Positions 1 through 8,600 of a stretch of 48,548 nucleotides of DNA are shown in pieces. The stretch is taken from NCBI GenBank assembly GCA_964351775.1, contig CAYGPQ010000024.1, positions 1 through 48,548 of the forward strand, given 5' to 3'. Numbering within the stretch: position 1 is the stretch's first letter; each line of letters begins with the position of its first letter. The DNA is from Kordia sp964351775 (GTDB lineage Bacteria; Bacteroidota; Bacteroidia; Flavobacteriales; Flavobacteriaceae). A model generated the notes under the pieces. That model saw nothing but the letters and a program-made list of their open reading frames with translations. It had not been told where the DNA came from and made no database searches. Position numbers and translations under genes: made by a program.

Positions 1-14
1 CGCAGTCGAGATTC
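1..14. repeat. Partial dispersed palindromic repeat cut by the window edge
   Basis: The first bases match the right half of the element at 948-974 (CGCAGTCGAGAT). It is one of several short intergenic repeats built around TCGAG/TCGAGAT in this window. The left half lies outside. Confidence 0.5.
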
Positions 15-71
15 AATTTAAGTCACTTAATTTAAAAGTATAAACTAAATTTCTATTAAAGTAATAATTCC

Positions 72-407
72 ATGTCACAACAAGACATCACCATAAAAAT
101 AACAGACCGAGAAGGCGTTTTGCACGAAGTACTTGCGCCAACGGACATGGCAATGAACCTAATGGAAATTGTGCGTTCGTATGAATTAGCACCCGAAGGA
201 ACCATTGGAATTTGCGGCGGAATGGCAATGTGCGCTTCGTGTCAATGTTACATAAAATCCGATCATGAATTGCCCGAAATGAGCGTTGATGAAGATATGA
301 TGCTTGCGGAAGCGTTCTACGTAGAAGATAACAGCCGATTAGGTTGTCAAATTCAAATGACACCAGAATTGGATGGTTTGGAAGTGGAATTGGCGCCTGA
401 GAGTTAG
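72..407 (+). CDS. 2Fe-2S ferredoxin, adrenodoxin type
   Basis: This 111-aa soluble protein is a small electron carrier of the adrenodoxin/ISC-ferredoxin group. The cluster ligands are visible as C48-x5-C54-x2-C57 followed by C92 in LGCQ, the adrenodoxin-type spacing; an extra C59 lies beside the third ligand. Its length is normal for a one-domain ferredoxin and there is no signal peptide, so it should act in the cytoplasm, delivering electrons to iron-sulphur assembly or to an oxygenase. No reductase or isc/suf gene is visible nearby, so its partner is unknown. The family call is firm; the physiological role is inference. Confidence 0.93.
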   Translation: MSQQDITIKITDREGVLHEVLAPTDMAMNLMEIVRSYELAPEGTIGICGGMAMCASCQCYIKSDHELPEMSVDEDMMLAEAFYVEDNSRLGCQIQMTPELDGLEVELAPES

Positions 408-435
408 GGCGAAGTTTTAGAATTTTGATTATTAA

Positions 436-666
436 TTAAAATAAAAAAAAGCAACTTTTATTTAGTGCTATCAAACTCTCCAACGCAATCTTCTGAAACG
501 CATCTAACAAATGATGCACATAAGAAGAAGCTTCTAACTCTACCATATCTTTTTGCACACAATATGTTTCCAAAAAATGAACTTTCTTCAAAGCGTCAAA
601 ATAATTGTTTGCTTCTGTGGGTTTCAATAAGTCTAATAATTCTTTTTGCGCTTGTGTAATTTCCAC
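436..666 (-). CDS. Small hypothetical protein
   Basis: I do not recognise this 76-aa protein. It is mostly helical in appearance (MEITQAQKELLDLLKP at the start), soluble, with no signal peptide or membrane segment. The frame opens with GTG at 666, because an in-frame TAA lies three codons upstream. An ATG at 679-677 is out of frame and is separated from the GTG by a run of eight A on the coding strand, so a homopolymer length change could alter the N-terminus. The overlapping plus-strand frame (465-659) reads less like a protein. It converges with the ferredoxin gene. The coding call is moderate. Confidence 0.5.
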   Translation of the reverse strand: MEITQAQKELLDLLKPTEANNYFDALKKVHFLETYCVQKDMVELEASSYVHHLLDAFQKIALESLIALNKSCFFLF

Positions 667-947
667 TTTTTTTTATCATTAAAAACAGCTTTATTTTTTT
701 AGTTTGATACCAATGTCTAAAGTAAATGATTTCATCGGAAAGTCGTGTTCGGCATAGTGAACACATTGATAATCAGTGAATAATATGATAAAATGAATTA
801 TAGATTATAAGAAAAAAACATGTTTTAGTTACAGTTTTTAATGTAAAAGATTTGATTTGTTAATGGTTCATCAAACAACAAAAAAATAAATTAACAATTA
901 CAATTCATAAAGAAGGTTGAAGTATTTTTTGAATAATAAACTAACAT

Positions 948-974
948 GTCACATCGAGCGCAGTCGAGATGAAC
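948..974. repeat. Dispersed imperfect palindrome (TCGAGCGCAGTCGAGAT type)
   Basis: The core CATCGAGCGCAGTCGAGATG is an imperfect inverted repeat. The same core recurs, intact or degraded, at 1-14, 22831-22896 and 41843-41868. All copies are intergenic, as expected for REP-like elements common in Flavobacteriaceae. Confidence 0.6.
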
Positions 975-1045
975 AAACTACAAAACCCAAGCAAGTCCAA
1001 ACAGTCTATTAACACCCAAAAATCACCACATATTGTAAGATTCTG

Positions 1046-1053
1046 TATCTTTG
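1046..1053 (+). promoter_or_regulatory. Promoter -7 box for the GAF-like gene
   Basis: TATCTTTG is an exact match to the Bacteroidota -7 consensus TAnnTTTG, 20 bp before the ATG at 1074. No TTG lies at the usual 17-23 bp upstream (the nearest, 1033-1035, is too close), so the -33 element is weak. Confidence 0.45.
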
Positions 1054-1073
1054 TAGACTAAACTGTTTCAGTT

Positions 1074-3446
1074 ATGGAAAATAAAAACGAAAACAACAAT
1101 TTAAGTTTGCCATTACAGCTCGTCATCAGTTTTGAGCAAGTAATGTCATTCTATGATACATATGTGGAAGATGAAAATCATCCATATCACAAATCTGCAA
1201 AAGAAATTACCACATACTTAGATACGTATCCTGAATTACGTTCAGGCTTTACTGATCTTTCAAAATTAGAAGAATACAAAGAACAAATCGATCTGCTTTT
1301 AGATGCTTTGTTCCCTGAAATCCTTTCGGATAATGAAATCAAAGTAGCCACCGTGCCATTTTCTTTTCATTCTTTTAAATATTCGAATCGACTCAAAAAA
1401 ATACTTGAAAATGCAGATCAGGAATACTGTTTTACAGCTCGAAATTTAGAAGAAAGAGAACTGTATTTACATGCGTGCGTCATGATTTTGAATGTATGTT
1501 ACGGATATACTATCGATCTAAAACGACCTTTCTTTTTCGATATTCCAGATAAAAATTTAGGAGTTACTAAACATTACAGAGTTGCATTTAATGGAGATTT
1601 TTGCCAAGTAGTTCCAACCGAAAACGCACCTAAAATTACAGATGAAGATGTCAAATTATTACTAGATAATTTTGATAATATTGAAGTTTGGAAAGAAAAA
1701 TTTCCAGAAGACAGTTATGTGTTCAAAGGATTTGGAATCATGAATCTATTTGATGTCACGTTTGATGAAACACTTTCTTCTTTGAGAGAAAACTTATTGC
1801 GAAGTGATGACAATCTTTTGGCAGATATTCGTCAAAATTTAAGCGAATTCTTCAATATAAAGGACTTAAAATTAGGGTTTTCCATGTATGGAACTCCTGA
1901 GAATGACACCTATATCAGTCACTTAAAAAAATCGGAAAGCTTACTTTTTAAAGACGAAAAAGAAATTGCATGTTCTGAATTCTTTTGTGAAGGAATCTTG
2001 AAAAATATTTTCAAAAACCACAAAGAAATGGCGATTTCTGATATTGAAAAATACAAATCGCATTCGGGTGAAAACGGATTTTACAAACGATTGAAAGCAC
2101 AAGGAATTCAGAGTATTATTTTAATTCCTATAAAGGCATCCAAAGGAAGAGATTTAGCCGTGTTGGAAATTGCGTCTCCAAGAGCATACGATCTTAATTC
2201 GGTAAATCAGCAAAAACTAAAGGATATCATTCCGGTATTTGAAGCAGCAGTTTCGCGTGCTTCTGAAGATTATCAAAACATACTAGAAGCTACTATTCAA
2301 GAGCAATATACTTCTATTCATCCTGCTGTAAAATGGCGTTTTTATGATGCTGCTGAAGCGTATCAAAACAAATTGGCGGAGCATGTAGAAGATCCAATGA
2401 TTGATGATATTGTATTTGAAAATGTATACCCATTATTTGGACAAAGTGACATAAAAGGTTCTTCAATAGCGCGAAATGAGGCGATCAAAGAAGATTTAAC
2501 AACACAATTAGAGTTAGCAATACAAGTATTAGAAGCAGCACTTAAAAAGGTAGAATTGCCCATATATGAAGAGTTAATTTTCAGAATTGCCATGTATTTA
2601 AACAATACCAAAGAAGGATTAAATGCTGGTGATGAATCAGGTATTTTACAATTCTTAAAAAAGGATATTTATCCGGTATTCAATCATTTAAAAAAATCAG
2701 ATGACGAAATTGCAACACTTGTAAATACATACATGAGTAGTTTAGATGAAGAATTGCAAGTAGTATATGACAAGCGAAAAGCATATGAAGACAGCGTAAA
2801 TATTCTGAATAAAAAACTTGCTAATTACCTCGATAAAAAACAAGAAGAAGCACAAGAAATGTTTCCGCATTACTTTGAGCGATACAAAACGGATGGTGTT
2901 GAGTACAACATGTATATTGGACAATCGTTGGTAAAAAACAAAACCTTCAATGATTTGTACTTATACAATTTGCGTTTGTGGCAATTGCAAAATATGTATG
3001 AAATGGAACAAGTAGCACATCATGCTAGAAAAAAAATGGATCACGACCTAGAAGTTGCTTCCTTAATATTAGTGCATAGCAGTCCGTTAGCGATTAAATT
3101 CCGAATGGATGAAAAACAGTTTGATGTTGATGGGGCGTACAACATTCGATACGAAATCATTAAAAAACGAATTGACAAAGCAAATATCAAAAATACTACG
3201 GAACGATTGACAACTCCAGGTAAAATTGCTATAGTATATTCACAAGATAAAGATGCACGTGAATATACAAAGTATATCAAATACCTACAATCGAAAAACT
3301 ATTTTGGAAAGCTTGAAAAGCTCGAATTGGAAGATACACAAGGAATTTCAGGATTACGCGCTTTACGTGTAGAAGTCATTTATCAAGAAGATTTTCATGA
3401 AAAATCATCCATAACAATAGATCAGTTGATGGAAGAATTCAAATAG
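1074..3446 (+). CDS. Large cytoplasmic protein with GAF-like domain
   Basis: This 790-aa protein has no signal peptide or membrane segment. Residues about 240-395 look like a GAF fold, with the run GIQSIILIPIK and then AVLEIASPR before a helix, which is the usual end of a small-molecule-sensing GAF domain. The N-terminal 240 and C-terminal 390 residues are mostly helical and not recognised; no kinase, cyclase or GGDEF motif is seen. It probably binds a ligand or nucleotide as a sensor or scaffold, but the output is unknown. It has its own promoter-like box, and the last codons form the left arm of a terminator. It converges on the HD/Pycsar-like gene with a 15-bp gap. Confidence 0.7.
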   Translation: MENKNENNNLSLPLQLVISFEQVMSFYDTYVEDENHPYHKSAKEITTYLDTYPELRSGFTDLSKLEEYKEQIDLLLDALFPEILSDNEIKVATVPFSFHSFKYSNRLKKILENADQEYCFTARNLEERELYLHACVMILNVCYGYTIDLKRPFFFDIPDKNLGVTKHYRVAFNGDFCQVVPTENAPKITDEDVKLLLDNFDNIEVWKEKFPEDSYVFKGFGIMNLFDVTFDETLSSLRENLLRSDDNLLADIRQNLSEFFNIKDLKLGFSMYGTPENDTYISHLKKSESLLFKDEKEIACSEFFCEGILKNIFKNHKEMAISDIEKYKSHSGENGFYKRLKAQGIQSIILIPIKASKGRDLAVLEIASPRAYDLNSVNQQKLKDIIPVFEAAVSRASEDYQNILEATIQEQYTSIHPAVKWRFYDAAEAYQNKLAEHVEDPMIDDIVFENVYPLFGQSDIKGSSIARNEAIKEDLTTQLELAIQVLEAALKKVELPIYEELIFRIAMYLNNTKEGLNAGDESGILQFLKKDIYPVFNHLKKSDDEIATLVNTYMSSLDEELQVVYDKRKAYEDSVNILNKKLANYLDKKQEEAQEMFPHYFERYKTDGVEYNMYIGQSLVKNKTFNDLYLYNLRLWQLQNMYEMEQVAHHARKKMDHDLEVASLILVHSSPLAIKFRMDEKQFDVDGAYNIRYEIIKKRIDKANIKNTTERLTTPGKIAIVYSQDKDAREYTKYIKYLQSKNYFGKLEKLELEDTQGISGLRALRVEVIYQEDFHEKSSITIDQLMEEFK

Positions 3447-3463
3447 AATTCTTCCTATTTTTT
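3431..3463 (+). terminator. Intrinsic terminator overlapping the stop codon
   Basis: A perfect 10-bp stem, GGAAGAATTC (3431-3440) with GAATTCTTCC (3446-3455), loop AAATA, is followed by TATTTTTT. The TAG stop (3444-3446) lies in the loop and first base of the right arm, so the final EEFK codons are part of the hairpin. Confidence 0.85.
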
Positions 3464-4706
3464 AATGTATTAATAGAGCCGTTGTAGCTTCATGTACTTT
3501 TCTGCCAGCTTCAGGATCTCTTGTGTAAAATGCAATCACAAAAGCAATGACACTAATTACGATACCTACCATAAATACAGTATATGTAGTTCGTAACAGG
3601 TTGTATTTTCTATTCAAAACCAATCCTAAAAAGTATAAATCTTTCGTGAGCGAACCGTATAAATAATCGCGATCTTGCATCATTTCATTCATTCCCCATT
3701 CAAAATCTTCTAACTTCATTTGATGGAAATTTCCAAAAAATAACAAATTCACCTTTTTATTTGCAACATCTTCTTTGCTGAATTTTCCTTGTGTTACATT
3801 TGGTCGTGTTGCTAAAATAGAAAGCACAATTGATGTTACGGTAAAGAAGGTAAAAATGATGGTGGGATAAATTAAATAATCATTTGTTGGATTATCTAGT
3901 TTAGAAACTAAATTGGAAAGTACCAAAGACATAATAATGGCATTTACCGATAATAATATATTTGCTTTAGTGTCAGCAATATCACTTAGCGTAATGTGAT
4001 TTCGTAGTGCAACACGAAACATCGTTTCAATTCCACGTTCTGGGAGCGCTACTTTATTCTTCTTAAAGCTTAACTCGGCTTTTTTATGTTTTAATTTTGA
4101 TCTCTCGAAAGAAGACTTACTTTTTAATTTTAATAATTTAGATAAATTTTTTCCTTTTCGTTTTTGCCAGTTTTTTGCAGCGTACGCAGTATGAAACTTA
4201 TGTGAACCTGTTAAGAATTTAATATTCTCATCAATCCATTCGTTTTCTGTTAGTGTTCTAGCTCTAGTAAGTTCCCATTCTTTTCGCAATAACGCTGACA
4301 AATCACTAAAATCCTTGCTTCCAATATGAGCGCAATCGGCATCACAAATAATTTTTTCAAGAAGTGTCGTTGGCGAATGCCCCATTTTGGTAGCCAATAT
4401 CAATTGACTAATTACAGTGATATCTTCTTCGGAAGCGTTATGTTTTTGTAAAAAATCTTTCAAAATAACAACACCATCGCGCTCATGTTCTTCAATTCTT
4501 TTGGTATAGCCAACATCATGAAACCACGCTGCAATCAATAACTGCGATGCTTCGGGATCAGTAATCGCTAAGGCTTCAATGATTTCCTGTGTATTCTCAA
4601 CAACACGTTTGGTATGTGATAAATTATGATAAACAAATTTGCTGTCTAAATTTTTATTCAAATAATCTACAACAAACTTTTCAGCTTCAACAATAAGCGT
4701 ATCCAT
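3462..4706 (-). CDS. HD-domain phosphohydrolase fused to a Pycsar-effector-like (DUF5706/PycTM) membrane domain
   Basis: The 414-aa protein has two parts. Residues about 20-170 are an HD domain: H31, the H63-D64 pair in WFHD, and D122/D124 in CDADC are the likely metal ligands, so phosphohydrolase activity on a nucleotide is plausible. After a strongly basic linker (about 176-222) comes a membrane domain (about 225-395) with HITLSDIADTKANILLSVNA and three hydrophobic segments (about 249-267, 279-299, 373-393). This matches the Pycsar effector transmembrane family. In known Pycsar systems that domain damages the membrane when a cyclic nucleotide binds. No cyclase gene is adjacent, so a defence role is not shown; it could be a housekeeping relative. 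Confidence 0.82.
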   Translation of the reverse strand: MDTLIVEAEKFVVDYLNKNLDSKFVYHNLSHTKRVVENTQEIIEALAITDPEASQLLIAAWFHDVGYTKRIEEHERDGVVILKDFLQKHNASEEDITVISQLILATKMGHSPTTLLEKIICDADCAHIGSKDFSDLSALLRKEWELTRARTLTENEWIDENIKFLTGSHKFHTAYAAKNWQKRKGKNLSKLLKLKSKSSFERSKLKHKKAELSFKKNKVALPERGIETMFRVALRNHITLSDIADTKANILLSVNAIIMSLVLSNLVSKLDNPTNDYLIYPTIIFTFFTVTSIVLSILATRPNVTQGKFSKEDVANKKVNLLFFGNFHQMKLEDFEWGMNEMMQDRDYLYGSLTKDLYFLGLVLNRKYNLLRTTYTVFMVGIVISVIAFVIAFYTRDPEAGRKVHEATTALLIH

Positions 4707-4726
4707 AAAGGTTTTTTTAATTTAAG

Positions 4727-4758
4727 TAAAAATACTAAACTTTCATCAATCTTAACAA
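4727..4758 (-). promoter_or_regulatory. Promoter for the HD/PycTM gene
   Basis: Read on the minus strand, TTG (4758-4756), a 21-bp spacer and TATTTTTA (4734-4727) resemble TTG-N17-23-TAnnTTTG with a mismatch at the last base. It ends about 20 bp before the ATG at 4706. Confidence 0.4.
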
Positions 4759-4865
4759 AAGAACACTAAAACGTATACTTTAGTCATCTATTTTACGAAA
4801 CCTTTCATAAGGTTTTGTTAAATATGTAATTGTAAGTTTATAACAAAGAAACGACTTAAAAAAGT

Positions 4866-5123
4866 GTGAAAACAATTCTTAAAATAAAACTATTCGGAAC
4901 TGCCACTTGTCACAAAACAAACTACTATCAAACTGTTTTGAATGAGGCGGGATTTCCATATCAATTTTTAGATGTAGAAGAAAATGAAGCGCATGCGGAA
5001 GCGTTGAGAAATCTCTATGAAAATAGAAAACTCAACTTCCCTACGATTACCATTGGCGATAAAAAATTAAGAAATCCACGCACAGAAGAACTCGAAAAAT
5101 GGTTAAAGAAACTAATGAAATGA
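4866..5123 (+). CDS. Glutaredoxin-like protein
   Basis: This 85-aa protein begins IKLFGTATCHKTNYY, a thioredoxin-fold strand followed by the active-site segment C15-H-K-T18. The CxxT form means one catalytic cysteine, as in monothiol-type glutaredoxins. NFPTITIGDKK (from about residue 57) carries the expected proline and beta strand, and the length is that of a single glutaredoxin domain. It probably acts in thiol-disulphide exchange with glutathione-like or protein thiols in the cytoplasm. The start is GTG at 4866; no better in-frame ATG precedes the fold. It heads a three-gene operon whose genes overlap by ATGA. Confidence 0.78.
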   Translation: MKTILKIKLFGTATCHKTNYYQTVLNEAGFPYQFLDVEENEAHAEALRNLYENRKLNFPTITIGDKKLRNPRTEELEKWLKKLMK

Positions 5124-5374
5124 CACTTTTAAGATACATAGAACAATTACCACTTGGATATTCCGAAGTCATATACAATAACAAAAAATATGGTGTCACA
5201 AAAAATGAATTCAATGCAGGGAACAGTTATAAAATCTATGCAGAAGAACTAGGCGGGAACGATTTTATAAGTTTAAATTATTATATTACAAGTAAAGGCG
5301 AACTCTTAAAGCCTTGTGAAATGCCCGAACAAAAAGTCATTCACTTTTTAACCAACTTAAAAAAGCAGACATGA
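5120..5374 (+). CDS. Small conserved-looking hypothetical protein
   Basis: I do not assign a function. The start is set at ATG 5120, which overlaps the TGA stop of the glutaredoxin-like gene in the ATGA arrangement; the longer frame from 5099 would run 25 bp into that gene. The 84-aa product starts MTLLRYIEQLPLGYSE and contains AEELGGNDFISLNYY and KPCEMPEQKVIHFL. It is soluble with one cysteine and no signal peptide. Its stop again overlaps the next ATG, so the three genes are probably translationally coupled. A redox or stress role is only suggested by the operon. Confidence 0.75.
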   Translation: MTLLRYIEQLPLGYSEVIYNNKKYGVTKNEFNAGNSYKIYAEELGGNDFISLNYYITSKGELLKPCEMPEQKVIHFLTNLKKQT

Positions 5375-5640
5375 ATATCATCGAAAACCTAAAAAACTAC
5401 TTTACTACCAATAAAGATCAAGAAACAACAACAAAAGCTCCAGAAGGAATTTGCCCAAACTGTTGGGGCAAACAAGAATGGGATGGTCAATTTTATAAAA
5501 AAATAGTAGCAAACAACATTACTCCAGAACACAATGAGTATAACAACTTTATCCATGAAGTTGCGAGTAAACTAGATAAAATAACATTAAAAAAAGATGC
5601 CTATACGTGTGAAACTTGTGAGGTGAGTTACAAAAAGTAA
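5371..5640 (+). CDS. Zinc-ribbon-like small protein
   Basis: The 89-aa protein has two CxxC pairs, C28-P-N-C31 (ICPNCWG) and C80-E-T-C83 (CETCEV), separated by about 50 residues. This is the pattern of a zinc ribbon or a structural zinc or iron site. It has no membrane segment. The ATG at 5371 overlaps the stop of the preceding gene (ATGA). It closes the small operon with the glutaredoxin-like gene, which fits thiol or metal homeostasis, but no specific function can be given. Confidence 0.75.
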   Translation: MNIIENLKNYFTTNKDQETTTKAPEGICPNCWGKQEWDGQFYKKIVANNITPEHNEYNNFIHEVASKLDKITLKKDAYTCETCEVSYKK

Positions 5641-5656
5641 ATTATTTTGAAAATGA

Positions 5657-8600
5657 ATGAGTATCTTTAAATCGATAAAACACCAACCAATGATAAAATC
5701 TTTACGATCACTAGGAATACTAGTCCTTTTACTCTGTTTTAGTGCCTGTGCTACGTTCAAAGCACAATATGCTGATAACTTAGAAAAATATACTTTCCCA
5801 ACGAACAAAGAAATAAAACATTCGTTCTATCTCATCGGTGATGCTGGAAATTCTCCACTAGGCGAAACTGCGATTGCGTTACAACTATTTGAAAAAGAAC
5901 TGCAAAAAGCATCTAAAAACAGCACCGCAATTTTTTTAGGAGACAATATATATCCTGCTGGATTGCCTAAAAAATCAAACAAGAAAAGAGCGTTTGCACA
6001 GCATCAATTAGATGTGCAAACAGGAATTGCGAAAGATTTCAAGGGAAACACCATTTTCATTCCAGGAAATCATGATTGGTATAGTGACGGTTTAGATGGA
6101 TTAAAACGTCAAGAAAAATATGTAGAAAACATGCTGGGGAAAAACACATTTCTACCTGAAGATGGTTGCCCTATCGAAAAAATTCACATAAGTGAAGATA
6201 TTGAACTGATATTGATTGATACACAATGGTATATTACCAATTGGGACAAACATCCAACAATTAATGACGATTGTGAAATTAAAACACGAACGAAGTTTTT
6301 AGAAGAATTTAGCAGTTTAATAAAAAAAGCACGCGGAAAAACTACTATTGTTGCGTTGCATCATCCAATGTATACCAATGGTTCGCATAACGGACAATAT
6401 ACGTTTAAAAGCCATTTATCGCCAATTCCAGTCTTAGGAACGTTAAAAAATTTAGTGCGCTCCACAAGCGGAACGGCAAATGTTGATATGTCCAACAAAC
6501 GCTATAACGAACTCAAAAAACGAATCGTTACATTAGCGCAAGAAAACGATAAAGTCATCTTCGTTTCAGGTCATGAACACAGTTTGCAATACATTATGGA
6601 AGACAATTTGCATCAAATTGTAAGTGGTTCAGGAGCAAAAAAATCTGGAACACGAAATGTTGGAGGCGGACAATTTTCGTATGGAACACATGGCTATGCA
6701 CGATTAGATGTTTTTAAAGATGGTTCTTCTTATGTGCGTTTCTATTCAGCAACAGAAAACAAAATAGTTTTTGAAACGGAAGTGATTAGAGCACCAGCGC
6801 CAGAAGTAAAAACAGTCTACCCAAAAACATTTCCAAAAGAAATATCAGCATCTATTTACACCAAAGAAGAAACAAATAAATCTAATTTCTACAAATTTTT
6901 ATGGGGCGAACGTTACCGAGAACAATACAGCACGCCTGTAAAAGCACCAACAGTGGACTTAGACACTTTATTTGGCGGATTGAAACCTGTGCGAATGGGT
7001 GGGGGAAACCAATCAAAATCCTTACGACTAGAAGACAAGAACGGAACGCAATACGTCATGCGTGCATTGCGAAAACAAGCATTACGCTACTTACAAGCTG
7101 TGATGTTCAAAGATCAATACATCAAAGGGCAGTTTGATGATACTGCCACAGAAGATTTATTACTAGATGTATTTTCGGGAGCACACCCGTATGCACCGTT
7201 TGCTGTTGGAACATTAGCGAGTGCTGTAAATGTGTACCATACAAATCCTGTATTATATTATGTGCCAAAACAAAATGCTTTAGGAAAATACAATGATAAT
7301 TTTGGGGGCGAATTGTATATGATTGAGGAACATACTTCAGAAGGACATGACGACAAAGCGAGCTTTGGCTATCAAAATAAACTAGAAAGCACAGACGATT
7401 TCTTAAAAAAATTACACAAAGATGAAGATATTGTCATTGATGAAGCATCTTACATTAGAGCACGTTTATTTGATATGCTTATTGGCGATTGGGACAGACA
7501 TCAAGATCAATGGCGCTGGATAGAATTCAAAGAAAATGGCAAAAAAGTTTTTCGTCCGCTTCCGCGAGATCGCGATCAGGCATTTTCCAAAATGTCAGAT
7601 GGTTTCCTATTAAGCGCTGCGGTAAAAATAATTCCCACAGCACGATTATTGCGTAAATATGATAAAGATGTCAAAGATGTCAAAGGAATGAATGTGGAGC
7701 CATATCCGCTAGACATGGAACTCATTCAGCAATCGGGAAAAGATGTTTGGGACGCGCAAGTAAAAATGATTCAAGAAGGTATAACAGATGAAGTCATTGA
7801 AAAAGCATTCTTAGCATTTCCTGAAGAAGTACGTGATGAAGCAATGGAAGAAATAAAAATGTACCTCAAAGCAAGACGTGAAAATCTGCAAGCCATTTCA
7901 GATCGGTACTACAAACTAGTTAATAGACTAGCGGTTATTAAAGGAACCAATAAAGATGATTGGTTTGATATTGAGCGCATGCCAAATGGCGAAACAAAAG
8001 TGACCGCTTACAGAATAAAAGATGGAGAGAAGAAAGACATTTTTCACGAACGTGTTTACAAGAAAAAAGAAACAGAAGAAATCTGGATTTACGCGCTAGA
8101 TGATGACGATGTTTTTCATGTATTTGGAAGTGGAAATCACCTAGTTAAAGTACGTTTGATTGGTGGACAAAATAATGATACGTACGACATTCAAAACGGT
8201 AAAAAACTAACGTTCTATGACTATAAGTCTAAGAAAAGCACCATCAAAACGAACAAAGGCACCAAAGTCTTAACGGACAATTACGAAACGAATGTATACG
8301 ATTACAAAAAACTAAAAAACGGAACTACACAAATATTACCAGCCTTAGGATTCAATCCGGATGATGGTTTCAAAATAGGGTTTTCAGCGGTACAAACCAA
8401 CTACGGATTTGAACGCAATCCATACACATCACGTCACAGTTACAGAGCTTCGTATTACTTTGCAACCAATGGATTTGATGTTGGCTATATAGGAGAATTC
8501 AACAATGTCATCGGGCGGTGGAATTTACTCCTTGGCGTAGATTTTAACAGTCCTAATTTTGCAGTAAACTTCTTTGGATTTGGAAATGATACACCAAACT

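Larger units (their letters stand above)
667..1073. other. 407-bp divergent intergenic region
   Basis: This gap separates the small minus-strand gene from the GAF-like gene. It holds a 6-bp hairpin at 745-764 (GTGTTC/GAACAC), a dispersed repeat at 948-974, and a good Bacteroidota -7 box at 1046-1053. The rest is AT-rich and I see no further gene or RNA in it. Confidence 0.6.

Noticed and set aside
465..659. 64-aa plus-strand frame opposite the small minus-strand gene
   Set aside because: Its composition looks less protein-like than the minus-strand product; only one is likely real.
1074..3446. GAF-like protein as the missing Pycsar cyclase
   Set aside because: No nucleotidyl cyclase metal-binding aspartates, GGDEF or other cyclase signature are visible.
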